DNA of 34,876 nt from Ignavibacteriales bacterium CG_4_9_14_3_um_filter_30_11 (GTDB taxonomy: Bacteria > Bacteroidota > Ignavibacteria > Ignavibacteriales > Ignavibacteriaceae). The DNA lies in contig PFVA01000006.1 of NCBI GenBank assembly GCA_002790365.1, positions 3,992 through 38,867 on the forward strand, in the 5' to 3' direction. The notes below the pieces were generated by a model. The model was not told where the DNA came from, did not search any database, and saw only the letters and a list, made by a program, of their open reading frames with translations. Below are positions 1 through 7,412 of the stretch, in pieces (within the stretch, counting starts at the first letter, position 1; each line of letters begins with the position of its first letter). The position numbers were made by a program, and so were the translations under genes.

Positions 1-1
1 G

Positions 2-166
2 TGTAGTTGTCCTACCGATGAATATAAAAAATTGCAGTCTTTCAACATTAGTGCTTTGGACGATGAATTGATGTTAAATCTTGAAGCAAAACCGAATCAA
101 GTATTTGACATACACGAAATTAAAAAATGTCTTGATTTTACTTCGAGCAAATTAAAAAAGGATTGA
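2..166 (+). CDS. 3' end of an unrecognised gene upstream of arsD
   Basis: This is an open frame with no start inside the window, ending in TGA two bases before the arsD ATG. It encodes about 54 residues beginning CSCPTDEYKK and ending FTSSKLKKD, with Cys at residues 1 and 3 of the fragment and one more near the C-terminus (KKCLDF). The tight spacing says it belongs to the arsenic operon. I do not recognise the family. The paired cysteines would suit a metalloid-handling or redox protein, but that is only inference. The rest of the gene lies outside the window. Confidence 0.55.
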   Translation, partial: CSCPTDEYKKLQSFNISALDDELMLNLEAKPNQVFDIHEIKKCLDFTSSKLKKD

Positions 167-168
167 AT

Positions 169-510
169 ATGAATACCTTAACAGAAGTTAAAAATATGAA
201 AATAGAAATCTTTGATCCACCGATGTGCTGCGTAAGCGGATTATGCGGACCGGATATCGATCCGGCTTTGCTCGATATTAATGAAGCAATTCTAAAATTG
301 AAAAAGGAACTTGACGGACAAGTGAAAATTGAGAGATACTTGCTTAGTCAACAAGGACCAAAATTTATGCAGCAGCCGGAAGTAATGAAACGACTGCAAA
401 CAAATGGAGTTGAGATTCTTCCGATTACTTTGGTTGATGGCAAAGTTGTTAAAGAGAGAGAATATCCGGGGTATGAGGAATTGATGAAATATATAAAAGA
501 AAAATGTTAA
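169..510 (+). CDS. arsD: ArsD arsenic metallochaperone / weak repressor
   Basis: ArsD hands As(III) to the ArsA ATPase, and in some operons also represses transcription. The 113-residue product begins with the family hallmark FDPPMCC followed by VSGLCG. It carries Cys20, Cys21 and Cys26, the triad known to bind As(III) and pass it to ArsA. The other family segment is present as LPITLVDGKVV...YPGYEEL. The extra C-terminal cysteine pairs of the E. coli plasmid protein are absent, as in many chromosomal ArsDs. I chose ATG 169 because AAAAGGA (156-162) lies 6-7 bases upstream. An in-frame TTG at 163 and an ATG at 196 are alternatives. The arsA gene follows in the same direction. Confidence 0.93.
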   Translation: MNTLTEVKNMKIEIFDPPMCCVSGLCGPDIDPALLDINEAILKLKKELDGQVKIERYLLSQQGPKFMQQPEVMKRLQTNGVEILPITLVDGKVVKEREYPGYEELMKYIKEKC

Positions 511-517
511 AGAAATG

Positions 518-592
518 TTCAATACTAAATTTTCAACATTCAAATCCCGTCGAGAATAAATGAATATTGAGAGTTGAAAATTTAGCATTGAG
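518..592. repeat. Inverted repeat between arsD and arsA
   Basis: CTAAATTTTCAAC (525-537) and GTTGAAAATTTAG (573-585) are perfect 13-base complements. The match continues outward with interruptions on both sides (TTCAAT against ATTGA). The sequence resembles the TTGAGAATTGA family found twice more in this operon (4152-4218 and 4621-4800). A transcript would fold into a long A/U-rich hairpin just upstream of arsA. It may be a small mobile palindrome or an mRNA stability element; function is unknown. Confidence 0.7.
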
Positions 593-635
593 AATTTATT
601 CAATTACTTATAAAAATGATTTAATGGAAATAACG

Positions 636-2492
636 ATGAGCAATAACACAAAATATATTTTCTTTAGCGGTAAAGGCGGCGTTGGTAAAACCACAATGGC
701 TTGCGCAACTGCCGTTCATTATGCAAACGAAAACAAAAAAACTTTAATTGTTACAACCGATCCGGCAAGTAATTTAGCTGATGTTTTTGAAACTGAAATC
801 GGACATAAAATAACTCCATTGCTTTCAAACTTATGGGGAATGGAAATAGACCCCGACAAAGCAACGGAAGAATATCGAGAAAGAATACTCGCCACAATGC
901 GTGCAGTTATGCCCGAAAGTGTAATGTTGGTTTTAGAAGAACAATTCAATTCACCTTGCACTACTGAAATAGCTTCATTCGATCGTTTCGTCGATTTTAT
1001 GGTTGCGGAAAAAGAAGGTAAAGGCAAAAACTATGATGTAGTAATTTTTGATACCGCACCGACTGGGCACACAATTCGTCTTCTCGAATTGCCGGTGGAT
1101 TGGAGTACACACATTGAAGAAAGCGCTAAAGGACAAGGCAATACTTGTATAGGTCCCGTTGCATCTATTCAGGAAAACAAAATTAAATATGATGAAGCAA
1201 CACGATTATTAGGTGATGCAGAAAGAACAACTTTTATGTTCGTTCTTCAACCGGAAGAAACTTCTGTTTATGAAACAAAAAGATCATCAAAAGAATTAAA
1301 TGAAATCGGCGTTAAAAATGTTGAACTGATTATCAACGGAATGCTACCGGAAGAAGTATGCGAACATCCTTTCTTCAAAAGCAGATTTGATATGCAGCAA
1401 AAATATATCAAAATTATTGAGTCGGATTTTCCTATCAAGATAAGAAAAATGTATCAACGAGACGATGAAATTAAAGGCGTTGAGAGAATTTTAAATATTG
1501 AAAAAGATTTATTCGCAAATTCTGCTAAACAGACCTATGTAATTGGTAGTGGCGAATTATTAAAAACACAATTTAATAATTTTATACCAGATTCAATTGA
1601 TGACATTATTAAACCTAACAGTAAAACAAAATCAATTTTCTTCACAGGTAAAGGTGGAGTTGGTAAAACAGTAATTTCAGTAGCAACAGCTTACAAGTTT
1701 GCAACAGAAGGATATAAAACATTATTGCTAACAACAGATCCGGCAGCACATATCGGCGAAGTGCTTGAACAAACTATTAACGATCATATTCAGAAAGTTG
1801 AAGGCGTGGAAAACCTTTGGTCTGTAATTGTTGATCAGGAAAAAGCAACCGAGGAATACAAGCAACGCATTATTGAAGAATCAAAACCAAAATACTCCGA
1901 AGATATGATGATTGCTATTAAAGAAGAACTTGAATCACCCTGTACAGAAGAGATGGCGGCATTCGATAAATTTATGGGCTATGTTGAAAGCGATGATTAT
2001 GATTTTGTCGTATTTGATACGGCGCCAACCGGTCATACGCTCCGATTACTCGAGCTTCCGTTCGATTACAGCGACCAGGTGAGTATGATGGTTACAACAA
2101 ATCAGAAAAGCCAGGATGCAAAATCGGTTACTCAAAAAAGATTTGATAGAGTTATTGCGAGAATGAAAGATGCAAATCAATCTATCTTTTCGTTTGTTGT
2201 TTATCCGGAATCAACGCCGGTTATAGAGGCATATAGAGCAATGCTCGATTTGAAAGAAGCAGGAATCGAAACTCAGTTTGTTGTTGCAAATCAAGTGCTT
2301 GACCCGGAATACTGCACAAATGAATTTTTCATCAAGAGAAGAAAGATGCAGGAAAAATATCTTGCAGAAATAAAAGAGAGATTTCAATTGCCGGTTACAA
2401 TAATGCCATTGTTGGAAAGTGAAATTAAAGGGTTGAACATAATTAATAAAGCGGCGAATCTTTTATTTACAAATAATGTTTTAGTGAAATGA
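636..2492 (+). CDS. arsA: ArsA, arsenite-stimulated ATPase (two fused halves)
   Basis: ArsA is a cytosolic ATPase that accepts As(III) from ArsD and energises arsenite export. The 618-residue product has two homologous halves. Each has a P-loop GKGGVGKT (about residues 12-19 and 330-337) and the switch/signature DTAPTGHT(I/L)RLLELP. The three cysteines that form the metalloid site in E. coli ArsA (C113, C172, C422) are all matched: SPCTTEIASF and NTCIGP in the first half, SPCTEEMAAF in the second. Full length is typical. I chose ATG 636 (MSNNTKYIFFSGKGG) because it sits just before the first P-loop and has GGAAA five bases upstream. Its export partner here would be Acr3 at the operon end rather than ArsB. 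Confidence 0.95.
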   Translation: MSNNTKYIFFSGKGGVGKTTMACATAVHYANENKKTLIVTTDPASNLADVFETEIGHKITPLLSNLWGMEIDPDKATEEYRERILATMRAVMPESVMLVLEEQFNSPCTTEIASFDRFVDFMVAEKEGKGKNYDVVIFDTAPTGHTIRLLELPVDWSTHIEESAKGQGNTCIGPVASIQENKIKYDEATRLLGDAERTTFMFVLQPEETSVYETKRSSKELNEIGVKNVELIINGMLPEEVCEHPFFKSRFDMQQKYIKIIESDFPIKIRKMYQRDDEIKGVERILNIEKDLFANSAKQTYVIGSGELLKTQFNNFIPDSIDDIIKPNSKTKSIFFTGKGGVGKTVISVATAYKFATEGYKTLLLTTDPAAHIGEVLEQTINDHIQKVEGVENLWSVIVDQEKATEEYKQRIIEESKPKYSEDMMIAIKEELESPCTEEMAAFDKFMGYVESDDYDFVVFDTAPTGHTLRLLELPFDYSDQVSMMVTTNQKSQDAKSVTQKRFDRVIARMKDANQSIFSFVVYPESTPVIEAYRAMLDLKEAGIETQFVVANQVLDPEYCTNEFFIKRRKMQEKYLAEIKERFQLPVTIMPLLESEIKGLNIINKAANLLFTNNVLVK

Positions 2493-2505
2493 GAAACGGG
2501 TTCAG

Positions 2506-2864
2506 TCATTGCGAGGGACAAAGCAATCTCTAAATATGCAGCAGATTGCTTCACTCGAAGACCTGCCTACCGGACAGGCAGGCTCGTTAGCAATGACACG
2601 AAAGCTGACAGTCATTGCGATGGCGATTAGCCGAAGCAATCTTTAAAAGCGAAACAGATTACTTCGCTTCGCTCGTAATGACAAACGCATAGTCATTGCG
2701 AAGGACGATAGTCCTGAAGCAAGCTATTGTAATGTGATAGATTGCTTCGTTCGAAGACTCACTCGCAATGACGCGAAAGATGATTGTCATTGCGATGGCG
2801 ATTAGCCGAAGCAATCTTTAAAAGCGAAACAGATTGCTTCACTCGATGACTCGTTCGTAATGAC
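2506..2864. repeat. Cluster of four TCATTGCGA...TCGCAATGA palindromic repeats filling the arsA-ylbF gap
   Basis: The 412-base gap after arsA contains no gene. It holds four copies of a 70-95 base palindrome-like unit, at 2506-2598, 2612-2683, 2693-2772 and 2787-2864. Each starts near TCATTGCGA, passes GAAGCAATCT and AGATTGCTTC, and ends near CGCAATGACA, so its two halves are complementary. Units two and four share an identical first 50 bases (2611-2660 and 2786-2835), which implies recent duplication. The first unit contains an inner palindrome, CCTGCCTACCGGACAGGCAGG. Similar units recur at six other places up to 13.9 kb. Confidence 0.9.
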
Positions 2865-2904
2865 GGAAGAAAGAAAATATTATTAATCAAATAACAGGAT
2901 AATA

Positions 2905-3309
2905 ATGGAAGAAGAACAATTAACAGTCGAGCAGCGAACTCGTGAGCGGTTAAATTTTGTTTCTGTTGCCTTAGGCAAAGCAATACTAAACCCAGAGCCG
3001 TATCAAAACTTTATAAAGGCGAGAGATAATTTTTGTGTTAGTGATGAAGCTAGAGAATCATCAATGGAATATAACACAGTGCTTCGAGATTACCAGATGA
3101 AAGCAAATTATGGTGGACTTACTCCAGATGGCGAAGTTAAAATTGAAGAAGCCAGAAAAAAAGCAATGGAGAATAAAGTGTTAAATGATTTTTACACTTC
3201 ACAGGAAAAGCTTATCAGTTTTTATCAAGAACTTAATTCATATCTAAGTGAAAAATTAAAATTAAACTTTGCCACTCTTGCAAAACCTGCAAGCAGTTGC
3301 TGCGGATAG
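2905..3309 (+). CDS. YlbF/YmcA-like protein with C-terminal CCG, copy 1
   Basis: This is a 134-residue, mostly helical protein resembling the YlbF/YmcA (RicF/RicA) family. It has a long amphipathic helical core with the middle segment YNTVLRDYQMKANYGGLTPDGE and a C-terminal helix (LNSYLSEKLKLNFATLAKPASSCCG). In Bacillus, YlbF and YmcA form a complex with YaaT that carries [4Fe-4S] clusters. Cysteines clustered at the very C-terminus here would suit metal or metalloid binding, which is inference. AGGA (2896-2899) lies five bases before the ATG. A second, related gene starts 11 bases after the stop. Its place between arsA and arsC suggests an arsenic-linked role. Family call about 0.7; function unknown. 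Confidence 0.7.
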   Translation: MEEEQLTVEQRTRERLNFVSVALGKAILNPEPYQNFIKARDNFCVSDEARESSMEYNTVLRDYQMKANYGGLTPDGEVKIEEARKKAMENKVLNDFYTSQEKLISFYQELNSYLSEKLKLNFATLAKPASSCCG

Positions 3310-3320
3310 GAGAAATGAAA

Positions 3321-3695
3321 ATGATAGATACACAATTACAATATATTGCAGACGATTTCATACGCTCTCTTCAAGCGATACCGGAAGTGATTGAATACTT
3401 AAATTCACTTAATAAATATGAAAGTGATGAAGAAATTTCTGGGCTGACCAAAAGGTATTATACCTTATCTTCTGCTTTTCAGAAAAAGCAATATGAAGGA
3501 ACATTAACACAGCACGAAATTACTGAACTAAGAGAGCTTGCATCCAAGATTCAAAATAATCCGCTGAATCTGAATCTCGCAGAAAAGCAAAATGCTATTA
3601 AAAGTATTCTGCAAGAATGTAACACAACTATAAGCAACGAAATATCAATGGATTTTGCAAAACTTGCTGCACAGACATCAGGATTTTGCAATTAA
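3321..3695 (+). CDS. YlbF/YmcA-like protein with C-terminal Cys, copy 2
   Basis: This 124-residue helical protein is related in layout to its neighbour. The middle helix pair is followed by YEGTLTQHEITELRELA (compare YGGLTPDGEVKIEEARKKA in copy 1), and it ends SMDFAKLAAQTSGFCN (compare LNFATLAKPASSCCG). It keeps a Cys next to the C-terminus and has another at KSILQECNTT. I chose ATG 3321 because AGGAG (3308-3312) is eight bases away; ATG 3315 would leave only two bases. The two genes look like diverged paralogues that could form a hetero-oligomer, as YlbF and YmcA do in Bacillus. The arsC gene follows after 30 bases. Confidence 0.68.
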   Translation: MIDTQLQYIADDFIRSLQAIPEVIEYLNSLNKYESDEEISGLTKRYYTLSSAFQKKQYEGTLTQHEITELRELASKIQNNPLNLNLAEKQNAIKSILQECNTTISNEISMDFAKLAAQTSGFCN

Positions 3696-3725
3696 TTTAC
3701 TAATAAAATAATAATTGGAGTGTCG

Positions 3726-4148
3726 GTGAAAAAAAGAATTTTAATATTGTGCACAGGTAATAGCTGCCGCAGTCAAATGGCGGAAGGATTTCTCAAATCG
3801 TTTGATAAAAATCTTGAAGTGTATTCTGCCGGTACAAAGCCTGCAGAAAAAGTAAATCCGTTTGCAGTCAAAGCAATGAAGGAAGTTGGAATCGATATAA
3901 GTAATGGTAAAGCAGAGAATGTTGATAAATATCTTTCACAATCTTTTGATTATGTTATTACAGTTTGCGATAGCGCTAAAGAAGCTTGTCCTGTGTTTAT
4001 TGGAAAAGTAAAGCATCGCTTGCACATTGGCTTTGATGATCCTGCAGAAGCCATAGGAACAGAAGAAGAAGTGATGCCTGTTTATCGCAGAGTAAGAGAT
4101 GAAATAAAAATGGAGTTTAAGAAGTTTTTAAAACAAATTGATAATTGA
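3726..4148 (+). CDS. arsC: ArsC, thioredoxin-coupled arsenate reductase (LMW-PTP fold)
   Basis: This enzyme reduces arsenate to arsenite so it can be exported. The 140-residue product has the low-molecular-weight phosphatase loop CTGNSCRS (Cys9 to Ser16). The relay cysteines are Cys81 and Cys88 in ITVCDSAKEACPVF, matching Cys10, Cys82 and Cys89 of S. aureus ArsC. The general-acid Asp is in the FDDPAE loop. These mark the thioredoxin-dependent class rather than the glutaredoxin-dependent ArsC. I chose GTG 3726 because TTGGAG (3715-3720) is five bases upstream; an in-frame GTG at 3720 overlaps that site. Arsenite produced would go to ArsD/ArsA and Acr3. Confidence 0.94.
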   Translation: MKKRILILCTGNSCRSQMAEGFLKSFDKNLEVYSAGTKPAEKVNPFAVKAMKEVGIDISNGKAENVDKYLSQSFDYVITVCDSAKEACPVFIGKVKHRLHIGFDDPAEAIGTEEEVMPVYRRVRDEIKMEFKKFLKQIDN

Positions 4149-4151
4149 GCA

Positions 4152-4218
4152 TTGAGAATTGACTATTGAAAATTTTCTTTCAATATTAAAAATTCAATGT
4201 TCAACGATCAATTCTCAA
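4152..4218. repeat. Inverted repeat of the TTGAGAATTGA family after arsC
   Basis: TTGAGAATTGA (4152-4162) is exactly complementary to TCAATTCTCAA (4208-4218). Partly complementary TTGAA/TTCAA segments lie between them, so the whole arsC to four-helix-gene gap can fold as one A/U-rich hairpin. It belongs to the same family as the arsD-arsA repeat and the 4621-4800 region. Confidence 0.7.
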
Positions 4219-4248
4219 TAAAAAAAAATCAATTTGTGAGGTGCAATT

Positions 4249-4620
4249 ATGAATCAAAAGAAATTTGATCTTGAAGATCGGATGGTTAAATATACCTGCA
4301 GAATGATTGATGTAGTCGAAGCTTTACCAAATTCAAGAGCCGGAAATTATATAGCTGGTCAGTTAATAAAATCATGTCATTCTCCAACATTCAATTATGG
4401 TGAAGCACAAGCAGCCGAATCCAGAAATGATTTTATTCATAAAATGGGTGTAGTTCTAAAAGAATTAAAAGAGTGCCGGACAGCTTTGAAAATTATTCAG
4501 ATTAAAGAAATGATAAAACCCAAAGAAAAACTTAATCAGGTTTTTGAAGAGACAGAAGAATTAATTGCAATAGTTGCCAAAAGCATTGCTACTGCTAAAA
4601 AAAATAAAAATTCAAATTGA
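4249..4620 (+). CDS. Four-helix-bundle protein (23S rRNA IVP-type family)
   Basis: This 123-residue, all-helical protein matches the small four-helix-bundle family first named from 23S rRNA intervening sequences. It has the typical segments SRAGNYIAGQLIKS, the conserved middle NYGEAQAAESRNDFIHKMGVVLKELKE, and a final long helix (EETEELIAIVAKSIATAKK). Members form pentamers or similar bundles, and the biochemical role is unknown. GAGG (4238-4241) lies seven bases before the ATG. It sits alone between two repeat-filled gaps inside the arsenic operon, which suggests it may have arrived with a repeat element rather than as a resistance gene. Confidence 0.85.
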   Translation: MNQKKFDLEDRMVKYTCRMIDVVEALPNSRAGNYIAGQLIKSCHSPTFNYGEAQAAESRNDFIHKMGVVLKELKECRTALKIIQIKEMIKPKEKLNQVFEETEELIAIVAKSIATAKKNKNSN

Positions 4621-4800
4621 TAATTAAGCGTTGAGAATTGATTATTGATAGTTTCTTCTAAGGTACAAACAATATTCAATGCTCAACAAACAATGTCCAA
4701 TATTCAAATAAAAATGAAAGTTGATCATTGAGAATTTCCTTTAAGTTAGAGCCAATATTCAATGTTCAACATTCAACATACGATAAACAATGTTCAAATT
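4621..4800. repeat. Repeat-rich gap before acr3
   Basis: This stretch has no supported gene. It is built of short TTGAGAATTG, ATTGATTATTG, CAATATTCAATG and TTCAACATTCAACAT units in both orientations, which can pair with each other. It is the third and longest copy group of the A/T-rich palindrome family of this operon. The acr3 Shine-Dalgarno (AAAAGGGA, near 4800) lies at its end. Confidence 0.6.
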
Positions 4801-4814
4801 AAAAGGGATTATTT

Positions 4815-5858
4815 ATGAGTACTGTATTAAAAAAACTTTCATTCTTCGACAGATATTTAACACTATGGATATTTATTGTAATGTTCCTTGGTGTTGCCGC
4901 TGGTTCACTTTATCTGGGTATTGCCGGGTTTTGGGATTCATTGAGCGCTGGCACTACAAACATTCCTATCGCAATTGGATTAATCTTAATGATGTATCCG
5001 CCGCTTGCAAAAGTTAAGTACGAAGAACTCCCGATTGTCTTTAAAAATGTTAAGCTGCTTAGCATATCATTAGTACAAAACTGGATTGTCGGACCGTTAG
5101 TAATGTTTCTTCTTGCAATTATTCTTTTACCGGATAAACCGGAAATGGCAATAGGAGTAATATTAGTCGGGTTAGCGAGATGTATTGCGATGGTTTTGGT
5201 ATGGAACGATTTAGCTAAAGGCGATTCGGAATTAGCAGCGGGACTCGTTGCATTCAACGCAATATTCCAGGTTCTTCTTTACTCGGTTTATGCTTATATA
5301 TTTATTACAATCCTTCCGCCATTGTTTGGATTCAGCGGTGCATTGGTTGATGTTTCTATCTGGGAGATTGCGGTTACAGTTTTAATCTATCTTGGAATTC
5401 CTTTCGCGGGTGGAGTATTAACAAGATTAATTTTAGTAAAAGCCAGAAGCAAAGAATGGTATCACAGCAAATTTATTCCTAAGATTTCTGTACTTACTAC
5501 AATTGCTTTGTTGTTCACAATTTTTGTTATGTTCTCTCTTAAGGGAGAAAAAATAGTTGAACTGCCGATGGATGTAATTCGTGTTGCTATTCCATATACA
5601 TTTTACTTCGCCTTTATGTTTTTCGTTACATTCTTTTTTGTTAAAAGGCAGGGAGTCTCTTATGAAAAGACAACAACTGTTGCATTCACAGCAGGCAGTA
5701 ACGATTTTGAATTAGCTATTGCGGTAGCAGTTGCAGTTTTTGGAATTAACTCACCAGCAGCATTTGCAACTGTCATTGGCCCATTGGTAGAAGTTCCGGT
5801 TCTGATAATGCTCGTTAATGTAGCTCTTCGGTTTAAGAAAAGATATTTTGCTAAATAA
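4815..5858 (+). CDS. acr3: Acr3 arsenite efflux permease
   Basis: This inner-membrane carrier expels As(III). The 347-residue product has about ten hydrophobic helices. It has the two residues known to be essential in Acr3: Cys123 in [14 protein letters not shown] and Glu299 in [15 protein letters not shown]. The N-terminal part ([20 protein letters not shown]) and the segment [23 protein letters not shown] are also typical. It is last in the operon and could act alone or with ArsA. AAAGGGA precedes the ATG. The sequence is clearly Acr3, not ArsB. Confidence 0.95.
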   Translation: MSTVLKKLSFFDRYLTLWIFIVMFLGVAAGSLYLGIAGFWDSLSAGTTNIPIAIGLILMMYPPLAKVKYEELPIVFKNVKLLSISLVQNWIVGPLVMFLLAIILLPDKPEMAIGVILVGLARCIAMVLVWNDLAKGDSELAAGLVAFNAIFQVLLYSVYAYIFITILPPLFGFSGALVDVSIWEIAVTVLIYLGIPFAGGVLTRLILVKARSKEWYHSKFIPKISVLTTIALLFTIFVMFSLKGEKIVELPMDVIRVAIPYTFYFAFMFFVTFFFVKRQGVSYEKTTTVAFTAGSNDFELAIAVAVAVFGINSPAAFATVIGPLVEVPVLIMLVNVALRFKKRYFAK

Positions 5859-5869
5859 ATTTGTGTAAA

Positions 5870-6016
5870 TCATTGCAAGAAGTCTTCGACAGCCTGCCCG
5901 AATCGATCGGGGGAGCAATCTTTCGGATATTATAGATTGCTTCTCTCGACTTCGTCGGGATCGCAATGACAATTAAATAGTCATTGTGAAGGGCTTTAAC
6001 ACGGAAGCAATCTAAA
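5870..6016. repeat. TCATTGCGA-family palindromes after acr3
   Basis: One full unit (5870-5970) has arms TCATTGCAAGA and TCGCAATGAC and an inner palindrome CCCGAATCGATCGGGG. A half unit (5981-6016, TCATTGTGAAGGGC ... GAAGCAATCT) follows. They separate the arsenic operon from cfa and may end its transcripts. Confidence 0.85.
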
Positions 6017-6071
6017 AGAAAGGGTATTAGTTTAGAAAGATGATTTCATCAATAAAATTTAGGTGTCAAAA

Positions 6072-7196
6072 ATGGGATCAAATAAATATCAATCACTTGT
6101 CAAAGAATTATTTTCTCTCGCCGGTATCAAAATTAACGGCAGTAACCCTTGGGACATTCAAGTTCAGGATGATAGATTTTATAAACGCGCAGTAACAGAA
6201 GTTGAGCTTGGTCTTGGCGAATCATATATGGATAATTGGTGGGATGTTGAAAAACTTGACGAAATGATTTTTAGAATTATCCATGCTGATTTACAAAATA
6301 AAGTTAAACGAAATCTTAAAGTTGCTCTTCAACTCGCTGGATTTTATCTGATTAATATGCAGGCAAGGCGCCGGGCATTTATAATTGGTGAAAGACATTA
6401 CGATTTAGGGAATGATTTATTTCAAAATATGCTTGATAAAAGATTGAACTATAGCTGTGCTTATTGGAAGAACGCAGCTACTTTAGGTGAAGCTCAGGAA
6501 AATAAACTCGATTTGATTTGCAAGAAACTTTATCTAAAACCAGGTATGCGGGTGCTCGATATTGGCTGCGGCTGGGGTGCGTTTGGTAAATATGCTGCAG
6601 AAAAATATGGAGTAGAAGTAGTTGGAATTACTGTTTCTAAAGAGCAGGTTGTACTTGGGAAAGAATTATGCAAAGGTCTGCCAGTCGAATTCCGATTGCA
6701 AGATTATCGAGATGTAAATGAAAAGTTTGATAGAATTGTGAGTGTTGGAATGATTGAACATGTTGGTTACAAAAATTATAAAGAGTATTTCCAAATAGCA
6801 GATAGAGACTTAGAAGAGGATGGATTATTTTTACTTCACACAATCGGTGAAGTTCGTTCTACAAATGCAATAGATGCTTGGACACATAAATATATCTTTC
6901 CAAATGGAATGTTACCATCTATAGCTCAACTTGGTAAAGCAATTGAAGGTATATTTGTTATGGAGGATTGGCATAATATCGGGGCAGATTACGACAAAAC
7001 ATTAATGGCTTGGTATGATAATTTCAACAACAGTTGGAATAAAATTAAAGATAAATACGGTGAAAGATTTTATAGAATGTGGAAATATTTTTTACTTTCA
7101 AGTGCTGGAGCGTTCCGTGCGAGAAGTAAAAATCAGCTCTGGCAAATTGTTTTATCTAAAAAAGGTGTTCTAGGTGGATATAATTCTGTTAGGTAA
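6072..7196 (+). CDS. cfa: Cyclopropane-fatty-acyl-phospholipid synthase
   Basis: This SAM-dependent enzyme adds a methylene bridge to unsaturated acyl chains of membrane phospholipids. The 374-residue product compares well with E. coli Cfa (382). It shows the active-site YSCAYWK, the SAM-binding VLDIGCGWGAFGKYAAEKYG, QDYRDVNEKFDRIVSVGMIEHVG, HTIG and the C-terminal FVMEDWHNIGADYDKTL and AGAFRARSKNQLWQIV. I chose ATG 6072 because AGGTG (6061-6065) is six bases upstream; GTG 6063 overlaps that site. Repeats isolate the gene on both sides. A degraded copy of its last codons lies at 8693-8748. Confidence 0.95.
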   Translation: MGSNKYQSLVKELFSLAGIKINGSNPWDIQVQDDRFYKRAVTEVELGLGESYMDNWWDVEKLDEMIFRIIHADLQNKVKRNLKVALQLAGFYLINMQARRRAFIIGERHYDLGNDLFQNMLDKRLNYSCAYWKNAATLGEAQENKLDLICKKLYLKPGMRVLDIGCGWGAFGKYAAEKYGVEVVGITVSKEQVVLGKELCKGLPVEFRLQDYRDVNEKFDRIVSVGMIEHVGYKNYKEYFQIADRDLEEDGLFLLHTIGEVRSTNAIDAWTHKYIFPNGMLPSIAQLGKAIEGIFVMEDWHNIGADYDKTLMAWYDNFNNSWNKIKDKYGERFYRMWKYFLLSSAGAFRARSKNQLWQIVLSKKGVLGGYNSVR

Positions 7197-7198
7197 TA

Positions 7199-7284
7199 AA
7201 TTGCTTCATCCCGATGAATCGGGATTTGCAATGACTGTCTTTTCGTCATTATGAGGGACGATAGTCCGAAAGCAATCTATAAAA
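7199..7284. repeat. TCATTGCGA-family repeat units after cfa
   Basis: There are two partial units. One is a right half with an inner CCCGATGAATCGGG palindrome ending GCAATGAC (7199-7235). The other is a left half (7244-7283, TCATTATGAGGGACGATAG ... AAGCAATCT). The order of halves is reversed compared with the complete units. Confidence 0.75.
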
Positions 7285-7412
7285 CTATGAGTGAGGCTAC
7301 CTAACTACTTTTACAATGTAAAGGAAAAATTATTCAATATTCTTCAACAACAATTAACAACTTTGAAATGTTGGTTGCCAAAGAAATTTCTTAAACAATA
7401 GGAATTAAATTT

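Noticed and set aside
2506-2864. CRISPR-like array of repeated units
   Set aside because: Units vary in length and sequence, are self-complementary, have no unique spacers of even size, and no cas genes are nearby.
4790-5017. Alternative + strand frame overlapping the acr3 start
   Set aside because: It overlaps the clear Acr3 N-terminus in another frame and ends without any recognisable domain.
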